From positions 1 through 64,000 of the forward strand of contig NZ_JARFYM010000018.1 of assembly GCF_030272705.1 (NCBI RefSeq): a DNA stretch of 64,000 nt. Reading direction: 5' to 3'. A program made the position numbers and the translations under genes. Below the pieces are notes generated by a model. The model saw only the letters and a program-made list of their open reading frames with translations, made no database searches and was not told the DNA's origin. The DNA is from Rhizobium mayense. GTDB taxonomy: Bacteria > Pseudomonadota > Alphaproteobacteria > Rhizobiales > Rhizobiaceae. Shown piece by piece: positions 1 to 9,098 of the stretch. How positions within the stretch are numbered: position 1 is the stretch's first letter; the number at the start of each line of letters is the position of its first letter.

Positions 1-214
1 ATACAATACTTTCTTTAGTATAATCGTTATATAAGAACTATCTAAACTTACCAAATCTGCCATATTCGCGGTGGGCCCGTACCGCAAATCCGTGTTGCCA
101 TAAAAATTTGGCTTAAAAAATCATAATCGCTACCTACACTCCGTCATGCACAGCGCTAACTAAGGCGCCCGAGACATTCCCGACCAATTCGCCAACATGA
201 ATGGAGTCACCTCT
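1..214. promoter_or_regulatory. Region upstream of exoY
   Basis: The first 60 bases are very AT-rich and no gene is visible here. An inverted repeat with arms GCGGT (68-72) and ACCGC (81-85) surrounds GGGCCC and may be part of a leader hairpin. The region probably holds the promoter of the exoYFQZ operon. I could not fix a -35/-10 pair. In S. meliloti the small regulator gene exoX lies upstream of exoY; it is not seen here. Confidence 0.4.
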
Positions 215-895
215 ATGAAGTCTGCGACGAGATCGGCCACATCGGCTTTTTTCAGCGCTCCGGAAACCGACGTCTTTCCGCCAACAGGCGGAGTCCTGAA
301 AAGGATGTTCGACGTTACGACTGCAATGACGGCGCTGATCTTCATCAGCCCCATCTTCCTTATGTTGATGCTCCTGGTAAAGCTCTCGGACCGCGGTCCT
401 GTCTTTTACGGCCACCGCCGCATCGGACATAACGGCAAAACCTTCCGCTGCCTGAAGTTCCGTACCATGGTTGTCGACGGCGACAAGGTTCTGCAGGCCT
501 ATCTGCAGGCCAACCCCCGAGCGATGGAAGAATGGCGTGCAACACGCAAACTGCAGAACGATCCCCGCGTCACCCTTGTCGGCGCGGTGCTCCGCAAGCT
601 CAGCCTCGACGAGTTGCCGCAGCTGATCAACATCATTCGCGGTGAAATGAGTGTCGTCGGGCCGCGTCCTGTCGTTGAGGATGAGCTGGAACTCTACGAA
701 ACCGCTGCGATCTACTACCTTCAGTCTCGCCCGGGCCTGACGGGTCTTTGGCAGGTCAGTGGGCGCAACGACGTATCCTACGCCAGCCGCGTCGCCTTCG
801 ACACGCATTACGTCAAGAACTGGTCACTCAGCAGCGATGTGGTCATCATCGCCAAGACCATTCCTGCTGTCTGCCTGTCACGCGGCAGCTATTAA
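215..895 (+). CDS. exoY: Undecaprenyl-phosphate sugar phosphotransferase, ExoY type
   Basis: This enzyme transfers a sugar-1-phosphate (galactose-1-P in succinoglycan synthesis) to undecaprenyl phosphate at the inner membrane, the first step of exopolysaccharide assembly. It is a bacterial sugar transferase (PF02397). There is one hydrophobic segment near residues 37-57, then the family motifs GPVFYGHRRIG, CLKFRTM, DELPQLINIIRGEMSVVGPRP and RPGLTGLWQVSGR. I chose the ATG at 215 because GGAG lies 8 bases upstream and the product is then 226 residues, the length I recall for S. meliloti ExoY; an ATG at 197 is also possible. exoF, exoQ and exoZ follow in the S. meliloti order. A second, more divergent paralogue lies at 42777-43469. 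Confidence 0.9.
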   Translation: MKSATRSATSAFFSAPETDVFPPTGGVLKRMFDVTTAMTALIFISPIFLMLMLLVKLSDRGPVFYGHRRIGHNGKTFRCLKFRTMVVDGDKVLQAYLQANPRAMEEWRATRKLQNDPRVTLVGAVLRKLSLDELPQLINIIRGEMSVVGPRPVVEDELELYETAAIYYLQSRPGLTGLWQVSGRNDVSYASRVAFDTHYVKNWSLSSDVVIIAKTIPAVCLSRGSY

Positions 896-974
896 GGACG
901 AACGCAGATACCGCAGGAGAGTTCCTGCGGTGTCCCGCAAATGCGGGCTGCTCAAATAACAGGGAAGATCCTGC

Positions 975-2249
975 ATGATTGAAATTCAGTCTCCTGGTAA
1001 GTTTGTTGGCAAAGCCACACCTCTTCGTTGCACCGCGCTAGTTCTTCTCAGCCTGTGCATGCTATCGGGCCGCAGCTATGCTGATAATCTGCCTGGATAT
1101 CATCTGGGCGTCATGGACAAGCTGCACATTCGCGTTGCCGAATGGCAGACTGCGGAGGGCACGATCCGTGACTGGTCGACGATCTCAGGCGACTACACCG
1201 TCGGCCCCTCCGGCTCCGTTTCCGTTCCCTTTATTGGCGATATGCCGGCTGTCGGTAAGACAACGGACCAAATTGCCGAAGCGATCGGTGTCGGCCTGCA
1301 AAAACAATTCGGCTTGCGCGATCGGCCGTCGGCCTCTGTAGAGCTATCGCAATTCCGGCCGATCTACCTCGCCGGCGAAGTTCAGAACCCGGGCCAATAT
1401 CCATTTGTACCCGATCTCACTGTCCTCAAGGCAGTCAGCCTTGGTGGCGGCACCCGACGTACCGATGCTGGCCAGCGTTTCGCACGCGATTTCATCACCG
1501 CCAAGGGCGACGCGGTCGTCCTCATGGCGGAACGCGGACGGCTGCTGATGCGCAAGCAGCGTCTGTTGGCTGAGCTCGCAGGGAAGGATCAGATCGATGT
1601 TCCGCCGGAGCTGAAAAAACTGCCGCAATCAGCTGAGCTGCTTGCCAGCGAAGAGGCCCTGATGAAAGCGCGTAGCGTCCGCTTGTCGACACAATTGCAG
1701 GCGCTGGGGGACCTGAAGGTGCTGCTGCAAAGCGAGGTCGAGTCGCTGGGGAAGAAAACCGATACGCTAAGCCGCCAGCTCGACCTGGCCAAGGCGGACC
1801 GCGACAAGGTCGAGAGCCTGGCGGAAAAAGGATTGGAACTTGCCTCGCGTAAGATTTCGGCCGAACAGCGCGCTTCCGACGTGGAGACCAATCTTTTGGA
1901 TACCGACAGGGCATCGCTGAACGCCAAGCAGAGCATAAGCAAGGCCGATCAGGACGAGGCCACGCTGCGCAACGATTGGCAAAATTCGCTTGCCCAGGAT
2001 ATGCAGGATACCGACACCCAATTGGAAACCCTGCAGCTCAAGCTCTCCACGAGCCAGTCGTTGATGCAGGAAGCGGTCGCGCAGTCGGCCGATGCCAGCA
2101 ATATTGATCCCGGCGGCCAGGACGTCAAAGTTTCCTATACCATCGTGCGGGATGACAACGGCCAGGCGAAGGAAATTCAGGCGGACGAGACTACCCAAGT
2201 TATGCCTGGTGACCTCATCAAGGTCAGCGCCGCTTTAGCCATGCGATAA
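975..2249 (+). CDS. exoF: Polysaccharide export protein, ExoF/Wza-like
   Basis: This is a periplasmic or outer-membrane export component of the exopolysaccharide pathway (424 aa, close to S. meliloti ExoF). A signal peptide covers about residues 1-36, ending near SYAD. A polysaccharide export domain (about 40-130) with the motif GDYTVGPSGSVSVPFIG follows. Next comes an SLBB-like segment (about 130-165, PIYLAGEVQNPGQYPF) and a long coiled coil (about 180-380) of the ExoF type, which short Wza proteins lack. It lies 79 bases after exoY and 9 bases before exoQ. A paralogue of the same architecture is at 48221-49555 in the second polysaccharide set. Confidence 0.88.
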   Translation: MIEIQSPGKFVGKATPLRCTALVLLSLCMLSGRSYADNLPGYHLGVMDKLHIRVAEWQTAEGTIRDWSTISGDYTVGPSGSVSVPFIGDMPAVGKTTDQIAEAIGVGLQKQFGLRDRPSASVELSQFRPIYLAGEVQNPGQYPFVPDLTVLKAVSLGGGTRRTDAGQRFARDFITAKGDAVVLMAERGRLLMRKQRLLAELAGKDQIDVPPELKKLPQSAELLASEEALMKARSVRLSTQLQALGDLKVLLQSEVESLGKKTDTLSRQLDLAKADRDKVESLAEKGLELASRKISAEQRASDVETNLLDTDRASLNAKQSISKADQDEATLRNDWQNSLAQDMQDTDTQLETLQLKLSTSQSLMQEAVAQSADASNIDPGGQDVKVSYTIVRDDNGQAKEIQADETTQVMPGDLIKVSAALAMR

Positions 2250-2258
2250 GGAGGGTCG

Positions 2259-3551
2259 ATGCAGATCGCCAAATCGACCTTTATTCGCCCAGGCAGCAAC
2301 AGCACCTATGGCATGGTGGCTGTTGCGCTCTCTTTCTTCGTCTTTGCGTATTCATCCATCTTCGGCCAGCCGTCCATCCTTGTCTATTATGCGCTCTGGT
2401 TTCCGTTGGTACTGATCGACTACCGGCACGCGCTCGGCAGTTACCAAAAGCAGCTCTGGCTCTTCGCCTTCGGCGTTTTCACTTGCCTTTCGATCTTCTG
2501 GTCGGCCGTGCCGTCAGTGACGGCGCGTGCCGCAATCCAGTACGTGACGCATATCGTGTGTGCACTGATCGCCATGCGCACGCTCGATATCCGCACGCTT
2601 TCGCGCGGCGCGATCGCCGGTACGGGCATCGTTTTGATCTATTCGATCCTCTTCGGCTACACGGCTTATGATCCGCTCGACGGCACTTATAGCTTCGTTG
2701 GTGCTTTTGCCTCGAAGAACCAGCTCGGCTTCTATGCATCGCTCGGCATCTATTTCGCTTTCGCCGCCATCTTCATCCTCGGCGAGCGCCGCATCTGGAT
2801 GGTTGGGGCGGGCATCGCCGGTCTGCTATCCGCCTATTGTTTGCTCAAGTCGGGATCGGCGACATCGGTGTTGGCCACCGCGGTCGTCGTCGCGCTCGGC
2901 ATCGGCATGCGCGCCATCCTGTTCCTGTCGCCCAGGCAGCGTACAAGGCTGTTTGCCGTCTTGGCCATAACCGGTCTCGCGGTCGCTGTCGCCGGTGTCA
3001 ATCTCGGCGGCGTCGATCTGGTGCTCGGTGCCTTCGGCAAGGATTCGACGCTGACGGGTCGTACCTATCTATGGCAACAGGGCATCGAAGCCGCCGCCCA
3101 GCATCCCTTCTTCGGTGTCGGTTATCAGGCCTATTGGGTACAAGGCTTTTCCGAGCCAGAGCGTCTGTGGGAAGAATTCTACATCGGCTCCCGCGCCGGT
3201 TTCCATTTCCACAACACCTTCATCGAAACGACCGTCGAGACCGGACTGATCGGCGTCTCCCTGCTTGCGGCGATCCTGCTTACCGCCTTTATCGGCCATC
3301 TTAAGCGGTTTCTGAACGATATCAGAAACGATGAATCCTATGTCCTTTTCGGCGTAGCGGCACTCCTTCTGATCCGTGCCTTCGTCGAGATCGATATCCT
3401 CAATCCCTACCACGTCGGCTCGTTCCTGTTTTATTTCACGGCGGGTAAGCTGGCGATGAAAACCCGGGCGACACGGGTTGTTCCGCTCGCTCCCGACGAT
3501 CGACTGGAATTTGCGCAGCCGGTGAGCTGGGAGCAGCAGATCAGCAGATGA
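2259..3551 (+). CDS. exoQ: Exopolysaccharide polymerase / O-antigen ligase-like membrane protein
   Basis: This is a polytopic inner-membrane protein of 430 aa in the O-antigen ligase/polymerase (Wzy_C, PF04932) family. About ten to twelve hydrophobic segments flank a large periplasmic loop containing LTGRTYLWQQGIEAA and HFHNTFIETTVETGLIG, both typical of the family. In S. meliloti ExoQ is needed for high-molecular-weight succinoglycan. A strong ribosome site, AAGGAGGG, lies just upstream of the ATG. The last four bases overlap the start of exoZ (ATGA), so the two are probably translationally coupled. Confidence 0.87.
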   Translation: MQIAKSTFIRPGSNSTYGMVAVALSFFVFAYSSIFGQPSILVYYALWFPLVLIDYRHALGSYQKQLWLFAFGVFTCLSIFWSAVPSVTARAAIQYVTHIVCALIAMRTLDIRTLSRGAIAGTGIVLIYSILFGYTAYDPLDGTYSFVGAFASKNQLGFYASLGIYFAFAAIFILGERRIWMVGAGIAGLLSAYCLLKSGSATSVLATAVVVALGIGMRAILFLSPRQRTRLFAVLAITGLAVAVAGVNLGGVDLVLGAFGKDSTLTGRTYLWQQGIEAAAQHPFFGVGYQAYWVQGFSEPERLWEEFYIGSRAGFHFHNTFIETTVETGLIGVSLLAAILLTAFIGHLKRFLNDIRNDESYVLFGVAALLLIRAFVEIDILNPYHVGSFLFYFTAGKLAMKTRATRVVPLAPDDRLEFAQPVSWEQQISR

Positions 3552-4549
3552 AAACTCTTTATGGCATTCAATACCTGCGCGGCTTCGCCGCTCTCGCGGT
3601 GGTCCTGTTCCACGCTGCAGAGCGCACTGACGACCATTTCGTCATCGGAGCGGCCGGCGTCGACGTCTTTTTCGTCATCAGCGGATTTATCATGTGGACG
3701 ATGAGCGAGCGCCGGCCGGTGACGCCGTCGCGCTTCCTGCTCGATCGTCTGCAGCGCATCGCACCATCCTACTGGATCGTCACGGCCATCATGATTGCCG
3801 GCGCAATCGCCGGCTTGTTTCCGAATATGAAGCTGACGATCACCCACATCCTGGGCTCGCTGTTTTTCATCCCCGTCCGCTCGCCGAGCAACGGTGCGAT
3901 CTGGCCGGTTCTCGTGCAGGGGTGGACGTTGGATTTCGAGATGTTCTTCTACGTCATATTCGCCGCGACCCTGTTGTTGCCGCGCCGCCTGCGGCTTCCC
4001 AGCATGGCCGGCATCTTCCTTGCCTTCGTCATTGCCGGCAGCATCTTCAATCCGCAGTCGTCGTTGCTGCTCACCTTTACGCGGCCGATCATCCTGGAAT
4101 TCGTCGCCGGCGCGATCCTTGGCTGGCTATGGCTATCGGGCAGAATACCCGGCGCCGGCCTCGGCCTTGCTTTGGTCGTCCTCGCATTGTCGGGTTTTGC
4201 CGCCATCCAGCTTTTCGGCCTGGCCTTCAACGAACTGACCTGCGGCCCACTTGCCGTGGCGCTGGTGTGTGGCGTGGTATCGCTGGAGCGCAGTGGCAAG
4301 CTCGCGAATATTCCGCTGCTGACCTATCTCGGCAACAGCTCCTATTCGATTTATCTCTGGCACACGCTGGCAATTTCGGTGGTGGCAAAACTGGTGGCGT
4401 CGACGCAAATGCCCTCTGACGTCGCGACGTTCATCTGCGTCATTGCGGGCACATTGGTGGGCATCTGCGCCTACGAAGCGGTCGAAAAACCGCTGCGTAA
4501 CCTGTTGAAGAGCTTGAGCTGGCAAAGGTCGCGCCCATCGCCGGCATGA
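3548..4549 (+). CDS. exoZ: Acyltransferase family 3 protein, ExoZ-like
   Basis: This membrane acyltransferase (333 aa, PF01757) probably adds acetyl groups to the polysaccharide, as ExoZ does on succinoglycan. The N-terminus carries the family signature: YLRGFAALAVVLFHA with its conserved Arg and His, then GVDVFFVISGFIM. About ten membrane segments follow, with YSIYLWHT near residue 270. It overlaps exoQ by four bases and ends seven bases before the convergent anti-sigma gene. No hairpin is visible in that gap. Confidence 0.87.
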   Translation: MKTLYGIQYLRGFAALAVVLFHAAERTDDHFVIGAAGVDVFFVISGFIMWTMSERRPVTPSRFLLDRLQRIAPSYWIVTAIMIAGAIAGLFPNMKLTITHILGSLFFIPVRSPSNGAIWPVLVQGWTLDFEMFFYVIFAATLLLPRRLRLPSMAGIFLAFVIAGSIFNPQSSLLLTFTRPIILEFVAGAILGWLWLSGRIPGAGLGLALVVLALSGFAAIQLFGLAFNELTCGPLAVALVCGVVSLERSGKLANIPLLTYLGNSSYSIYLWHTLAISVVAKLVASTQMPSDVATFICVIAGTLVGICAYEAVEKPLRNLLKSLSWQRSRPSPA

Positions 4550-4556
4550 CGGACGC

Positions 4557-5336
4557 TCAAATCCTGGTCTCGACCTGATGCCGTATATCGTTCGCCAAGG
4601 GGTGCAGATCTCTCGACGTTGACGGGCCAACGAGGCTGTAGCCCATGCCGTCGTTCGCCCAGGTGACGCCGCTGGTCGTGCCCTCGGAATGTTCGGCCAT
4701 CGGCTTGTTCTGGTCTACCAGCATAGGTCGGGTTAGCAGAACCAGGCGCGTGCCGTGGTCATTGTCATACATCAGCATCAGCCCCGGCCCGTGCGCTGTC
4801 GCGATCATCCGCCCGCCCATCAGGCTATATCCGGAAGCGGAAAGATCGGGAAGCATGACAGGGCGCTGCAGCCGCTCCGAGGCCCAGGCGACCAATTTGG
4901 CGCTGTCGTCCGCACGCAGTTCGACCGGGCGAACACTGTCGGAGGCGTAGGCGCCATAGGTGTTGGCCGCTTCGCGCTCCAAGGCGAGGACGCCTTCGTT
5001 TGCCGGCAACGACAATCCATGCAGCCACCAGCCACCGCCGCCGCCGAGAACAAGCAATGCGGCGGCTGCCGCCGCCATCCACCAGGGCGTCATAGGTGCC
5101 TTTTGCCGCCGGGCTTCGATCATATGCGCGAGATTGAGCCCTGTCGGGACGGGCTCCTCGGCTATCGGATCGAAGACGTCGCGCAGCTTCAGCCGCTGCG
5201 AATGGTAACTTTCCACGCGGGCGGCCACGTCGGCATGGCTTTCCAGATAGGCTGCGACTTCCGCCCGCCGCGCCGTACCCAGCGCATCGTCGATATAGGC
5301 TTGGAGATCGTCCTCGGTAATCGGTTGCATGGTCAT
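4557..5336 (-). CDS. Anti-sigma factor, single-pass membrane protein
   Basis: A 259-aa protein partnered with the sigma factor immediately upstream, which it overlaps by four bases (ATGA). The N-terminal part (about 1-80) opens with ITEDDLQAYIDDAL, typical of cytoplasmic anti-sigma domains, and has no HxxxCxxC zinc motif. One membrane segment follows (about 84-106). The periplasmic part (about 110-259) is probably the sensor. By family knowledge it would hold the sigma factor inactive at the membrane until a signal arrives. The signal is not known from the sequence. Confidence 0.8.
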   Translation of the reverse strand: MTMQPITEDDLQAYIDDALGTARRAEVAAYLESHADVAARVESYHSQRLKLRDVFDPIAEEPVPTGLNLAHMIEARRQKAPMTPWWMAAAAAALLVLGGGGGWWLHGLSLPANEGVLALEREAANTYGAYASDSVRPVELRADDSAKLVAWASERLQRPVMLPDLSASGYSLMGGRMIATAHGPGLMLMYDNDHGTRLVLLTRPMLVDQNKPMAEHSEGTTSGVTWANDGMGYSLVGPSTSRDLHPLANDIRHQVETRI

Positions 5337-5860
5337 TTTATTCTCCGCAGATGTGCGCCCGAGCGGGCGGCTCCGCCTTCTCCTTCCAGTAGATGTCGCA
5401 GCCGCTCGCGGGCTCGCGCGAGCCGCGACATGACAGTGCCGATGGGTATGCTCAGCACTTCGGCGGCCTGGGCATAGGACAGATCCTCCACGGATACCAG
5501 CAGTAGAACGCTACGCTGCTCTTCCGGCAGAAGCGCCAAGGCTGCAACGATGTCTCGCCGCATCAGCGCATCCTCCTGCGCCGGCGGCCGCGACAACATG
5601 GCATCTTCCGCATCCTCCAGCGGCACGTGCACGCCGCGCCGCGCCGACTGGCGCAATCGGTTGATCGCAAGATTGTGCAGAATGGCAAAAACCCAGGTGC
5701 GCGGATCTCCATCCCGACGGCGTTGGTGCCAGTGGCTGATCACCCGTTCCAGGCAATCCTGCACCAGGTCGTCCGCTCCCGTCGCATCGTGCAGCAGCGC
5801 CCGCGCATAACGGCGCAATGCTGGTATCAGCGGCTCGACAAGACGGAGAATGTCATTCAT
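5333..5860 (-). CDS. RNA polymerase ECF sigma factor
   Basis: A 175-aa extracytoplasmic-function sigma factor. Region 2 (about 10-75) contains DLVQDCLERVISHWHQRR and TWVFAILHNLAINRLR. Region 4 (about 110-160) contains LALLPEEQRSVLLLVSVEDLSYAQAAEVLSIPIGTVMSRLARARERL, the usual helix-turn-helix (shown here in full only to locate it; key words are LLPEEQ, GTVMSRL). I chose the ATG at 5860 because the first 16 residues from the alternative start at 5908 do not match the family. It is co-oriented with the beta-propeller gene upstream (94 bases away) and overlaps the anti-sigma gene. Confidence 0.88.
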   Translation of the reverse strand: MNDILRLVEPLIPALRRYARALLHDATGADDLVQDCLERVISHWHQRRRDGDPRTWVFAILHNLAINRLRQSARRGVHVPLEDAEDAMLSRPPAQEDALMRRDIVAALALLPEEQRSVLLLVSVEDLSYAQAAEVLSIPIGTVMSRLARARERLRHLLEGEGGAARSGAHLRRIK

Positions 5861-5954
5861 GCGCGTGAGACCCTCTGGCCAATCCAAGAAATGGACACCG
5901 CCCGCCATTCTATATCACGGCAGAAGACGGGCGGATCATTCTCATATTTCTGGC

Positions 5955-7415
5955 TCAATGCTTCTGGATTTGAACGATCGCTCCCGGCCGGCCATCCGCA
6001 CCCGCGGATGCGATCACCAGATAACGCCGTTCAGCCTTTGCGTCGTTCTGGACGATCTGGCGGATCGGCCCGACGGCATTGACGATCGCGGAACCCGCCG
6101 GATTCGTCATGAAGGAAGAAAGCGGCTCCAACATGCCGCTGCCGTCGGCATGCGAAGCAAGCGCCAGAATAAAAGGCTTCTTCGGCTCAAGGCCGGTCAC
6201 GGATGCCTGCAAGACCTGAGACAGTCCCTGATCGAACAGCGTGACACTCGTCGGCACCTTGTCGCCTTCGGCCTTGCCTTTGGCCACCATCTGCAGATGC
6301 GCGGACTGGCCGGCGACGCCGAGAGGCTGCAAATTCTGGGCGCCGTCGCCATCGGGAACCGCATTCGGTACATAGGCGACAGCTTGCGGCGCCTGGCCGA
6401 TCGGGATGGTGGCGATAACCTTGTTGGTCAGGGTATCGATGGCGGCGAAGGCGTCGGCATTTTCAAGGCCGACATAGACGCGCGTGCCGTCGCCCGAGGG
6501 CCACACGCCATGCGGCAGGTTGCCGACCGGAATGGTTGCGACCTGCTCGAAATCGTCCGTGCGGAAGACCTTCACCTCGTTCAGACCGCCAACCGTGACA
6601 TAGGCAAACGTGCCATTGGCATTGTGCACGATGTTGACGTGGTTGGTGATCGGACCGGTATCCAGCGTCTTGATGGCATCGAACGGCGCTTGCGCGTTAA
6701 AGACCTGGGTCTTGCCGATGTCCTTCAGCGTGAACCAGACCTGCTTGCCGTCCGGCGTGGCGGCGATGTTGGGGCAGAAGGGGCTCTCCTGTTTCACATG
6801 GCCGACGATCTGGTGATCGGCGACGGAGACCACCACCGTATCCGGGTTGAAGGACGAACAGATGTAACCGTATTTGCCGTCGGGTGAGAAGATCTGCATG
6901 CCGGGACCTGCCGGCACCTTGATCTGCAGCTTTTCCTGATAGGTCTTGGCGTCGATGACCGAAATGTAGTCTTCGCCACGGACCGTCACCCAGACCTCAT
7001 TGCCATCGGGTGTAAAGAAGGCCTCGTGCGGCGAGCGACCGACATAGGTCGTGTGCTTGACTGTGTTCGTCGCAGTGTCGATGAAGGTCACCGAATTCGA
7101 ACCGATCGAGACGACCGCGAGCGTCTTGTGGTCCGGCGAAAAACCCATGCCGTGCACCAGAACCTGGCCTTTATAGAGGGGGCTCAGATTGCCCGGCTGC
7201 GGATCGCCGAGCTTGATAACCCCGAGCAGCTTGTTGTCGGCCGGATCGGTCACCGACACGGTGTTGGAAAACTGTTCGGCCGCATAGACGCGATCCTTGT
7301 GGCTGATCGCGATATCCGGGTCGGCAGCGGCGCCCGGCGCCTGGCCGGCAAAGCTCGCGACGGGCGCGAACATCGTGCCGGCGAGCAGGCCGAGGGTGAG
7401 GAGGGTAGGCTTCAT
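5955..7415 (-). CDS. Periplasmic YVTN/YncE-type beta-propeller protein
   Basis: A secreted beta-propeller of 486 aa with a Sec signal peptide (about 1-23, ending VASFAG). From about 35 to 350 it has repeated blades with recurring phrases such as SVTDPADNKLLGVIKLG, VTFIDTATNTVKHT, FAYVTVGGLNEVKVF and TLTNKVIATIPIG, the YVTN pattern (YncE-like). The last 130 residues are not propeller-like and end in a region shared with surface-associated propeller proteins. AAAGGA lies about 10 bases before the ATG. It follows the DUF305 gene by 13 bases, so the two form one operon, and such pairs often occur in metal stress loci. Confidence 0.8.
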   Translation of the reverse strand: MKPTLLTLGLLAGTMFAPVASFAGQAPGAAADPDIAISHKDRVYAAEQFSNTVSVTDPADNKLLGVIKLGDPQPGNLSPLYKGQVLVHGMGFSPDHKTLAVVSIGSNSVTFIDTATNTVKHTTYVGRSPHEAFFTPDGNEVWVTVRGEDYISVIDAKTYQEKLQIKVPAGPGMQIFSPDGKYGYICSSFNPDTVVVSVADHQIVGHVKQESPFCPNIAATPDGKQVWFTLKDIGKTQVFNAQAPFDAIKTLDTGPITNHVNIVHNANGTFAYVTVGGLNEVKVFRTDDFEQVATIPVGNLPHGVWPSGDGTRVYVGLENADAFAAIDTLTNKVIATIPIGQAPQAVAYVPNAVPDGDGAQNLQPLGVAGQSAHLQMVAKGKAEGDKVPTSVTLFDQGLSQVLQASVTGLEPKKPFILALASHADGSGMLEPLSSFMTNPAGSAIVNAVGPIRQIVQNDAKAERRYLVIASAGADGRPGAIVQIQKH

Positions 7416-7428
7416 GGCGGGGTCCTTT

Positions 7429-7923
7429 TCAATTGCCCATTTTCATATTCATCATGGACATGCCCGAGGACATGGACGACGAATTCTGACCGGAGGAGAT
7501 GGGAGGGGTATTCGGGTCGACCTGCGTCGGCGCGGCCGTCGAGGGCGGCAGGGGATCGCCAAGTGCCAGCCGCATCGCAGCGATTTCCTGCTGCTGATCG
7601 ACGATGATTTCCTGCGCGATGCGCTTCAACTGCTCGTTCGTGCCGTAACGCAGATAGGCCTGCGCCATGTCGATGGCGCCCTGATGATGCGGGATCATCA
7701 TCTCGACGAAGTCGCGGTCGACGTTACCGGTCGGCTTGACCGCCATATCGTTCATCATCTTCGTCATCGCCGCATCGTTTTCCGTGAGATAGGGCGCCTC
7801 CGCCTGAATGGCTGGCGATGCAGGCGCCTGTGATGCGGGCGCATCCTGCGCGAACGCGAATGTTGTGGACGAAAGCGTTGCGGCGATGATAGCCAGATTT
7901 CGAATAGGAAGGGATTTGCTCAT
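7429..7923 (-). CDS. DUF305 family exported protein with Met-rich tail
   Basis: A 164-aa exported protein. A signal peptide (about 1-25, ending TFAFA) is followed by a DUF305 domain with the signature FVEMMIPHHQGAIDMAQAYL and a conserved MMNDM segment. DUF305 proteins such as CopM bind copper. The C-terminus is rich in Met and Ser (SSSMSSGMSMMNMKMGN), which would suit Cu(I) binding; this is inference. I chose the ATG at 7923 because a very good AGGAGG lies seven bases upstream; an upstream start at 7971 would spoil the signal peptide. It is probably the first gene of the operon with the beta-propeller, sigma and anti-sigma genes. Confidence 0.8.
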   Translation of the reverse strand: MSKSLPIRNLAIIAATLSSTTFAFAQDAPASQAPASPAIQAEAPYLTENDAAMTKMMNDMAVKPTGNVDRDFVEMMIPHHQGAIDMAQAYLRYGTNEQLKRIAQEIIVDQQQEIAAMRLALGDPLPPSTAAPTQVDPNTPPISSGQNSSSMSSGMSMMNMKMGN

Positions 7924-8020
7924 GTCGTGCCTCCTGAAGGGGTTGCCGAGCGGCTTCATGGAGGTAGACAAACGTCACCGCGGTTTATTCCGCGGCAGGG
8001 GAATTATTTTGTGGCGGACC

Positions 8021-8037
8021 AAAAACGCCGATCGGCG
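8021..8037 (-). terminator. Candidate intrinsic terminator after the sugar ABC operon
   Basis: On the minus strand the palindrome CGCCGATCGGCG (8026-8037) is followed directly by TTTTT (8025-8021), about 45 bases after the permease stop codon. The stem is short, but position and T-run fit a Rho-independent terminator. Confidence 0.45.
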
Positions 8038-8081
8038 AGCCTTTCGGCCCGCCGACATCCATTATTCGGTTTCGAGGGTCC

Positions 8082-9053
8082 TTAGAGACGCCGCCGCCGC
8101 AGCTGATCGAAATAGACGATCACGATGATCAACACGCCGGTGATGATGCGTTGCCAGAAGGAATTCAGATTCAGCAGGTTGGCGCCGTTATTGATGGTGG
8201 CGAGAATGAAGGCGCCGATCAGCGGGCCATAGACGGAGCCGACAGCGCCGAAAAGGCTGGTGCCGCCGATGACGGAAGAGGCGATGGCCTGCAATTCCCA
8301 ACCATCCGCCTGGGTCGCATTGCCGATGGCGATGCGCGAGGCGAGCAGGACACCGACGAAAGCGGCGCAGGTTCCCGACAGAATATAGGCGAGGTAGATC
8401 ATCCAGGTGACGTTGACGCCTGAGAGACGCGCGGCTTCACGGTTCGAACCGACGGCAAAAAGATAGCGGCCCCAGCGGCTGAGATGCAGGAAGATGAAAG
8501 CCGGTATGGCCACCAGGATGACCATCCAGAACAGGCTCGGAATGCCCAAGAAATCGGAGACGGCGAAATTGGTGAAATCGTCGTTGACGATATTGATCGT
8601 CGCGCCGTTGGTGATAAGCAGGCCGATACCACGCAAGGATGTCAGTGTCGCTAGCGTGATGATGAAGGGCGGCAGGCCCATGCGCACGATGCCGAAGGCG
8701 TGGAATGCGCCGATCAGCACGCCGAAGGCCAGCGTAATGAGAATGGCGGCCGAAACCGGAAATCCGGCCTGCAGCAGCCAGGCGATAATGACCGTACAGA
8801 AGCCGACGATGGCGCCGACGGACAAATCGATGCCGGCTGTGATGATAACGAAGGTCTGGCCGAGGGCCAGGATCGCCGTCATCGAGCCCTGGCGCATCAG
8901 GTTGGTGATGTTGAGCGGCGTCCAGAACTTGTCGGTCCAGAAGCCCAGGACGATCCAAAGAGCAAGCAGGAGAAGGATAAGCGTCAAGCTGAAGAGGATG
9001 TTCATCTTGCGCCGCGGCGCAACTGTGGGGCCTTCGGTAGTATTCACGGCCAT
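8082..9053 (-). CDS. Sugar ABC transporter permease, RbsC-like
   Basis: Inner-membrane permease of a ribose/galactose-type sugar importer (323 aa, PF02653). About eight to ten membrane segments are visible, with the family motifs GQTFVIITAGIDLSVG (residues about 64-79) and GWELQAIASSVIGGTSLFG (about 243-261). GGGAGAAG lies just upstream of the ATG. It is the last gene of the minus-strand operon and follows the ATPase gene by 45 bases. Confidence 0.9.
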   Translation of the reverse strand: MAVNTTEGPTVAPRRKMNILFSLTLILLLLALWIVLGFWTDKFWTPLNITNLMRQGSMTAILALGQTFVIITAGIDLSVGAIVGFCTVIIAWLLQAGFPVSAAILITLAFGVLIGAFHAFGIVRMGLPPFIITLATLTSLRGIGLLITNGATINIVNDDFTNFAVSDFLGIPSLFWMVILVAIPAFIFLHLSRWGRYLFAVGSNREAARLSGVNVTWMIYLAYILSGTCAAFVGVLLASRIAIGNATQADGWELQAIASSVIGGTSLFGAVGSVYGPLIGAFILATINNGANLLNLNSFWQRIITGVLIIVIVYFDQLRRRRL

Positions 9054-9098
9054 TGTTCTTCTCCCAATTTCTATTCTTGTCTTCTTTGTCTTTGTCGT

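Noticed and set aside
5850..6887. Long plus-strand open frame opposite the beta-propeller gene
   Set aside because: It is the antisense shadow of a gene with clear YVTN blades and a signal peptide; high-GC rhizobial DNA often has long antisense frames.
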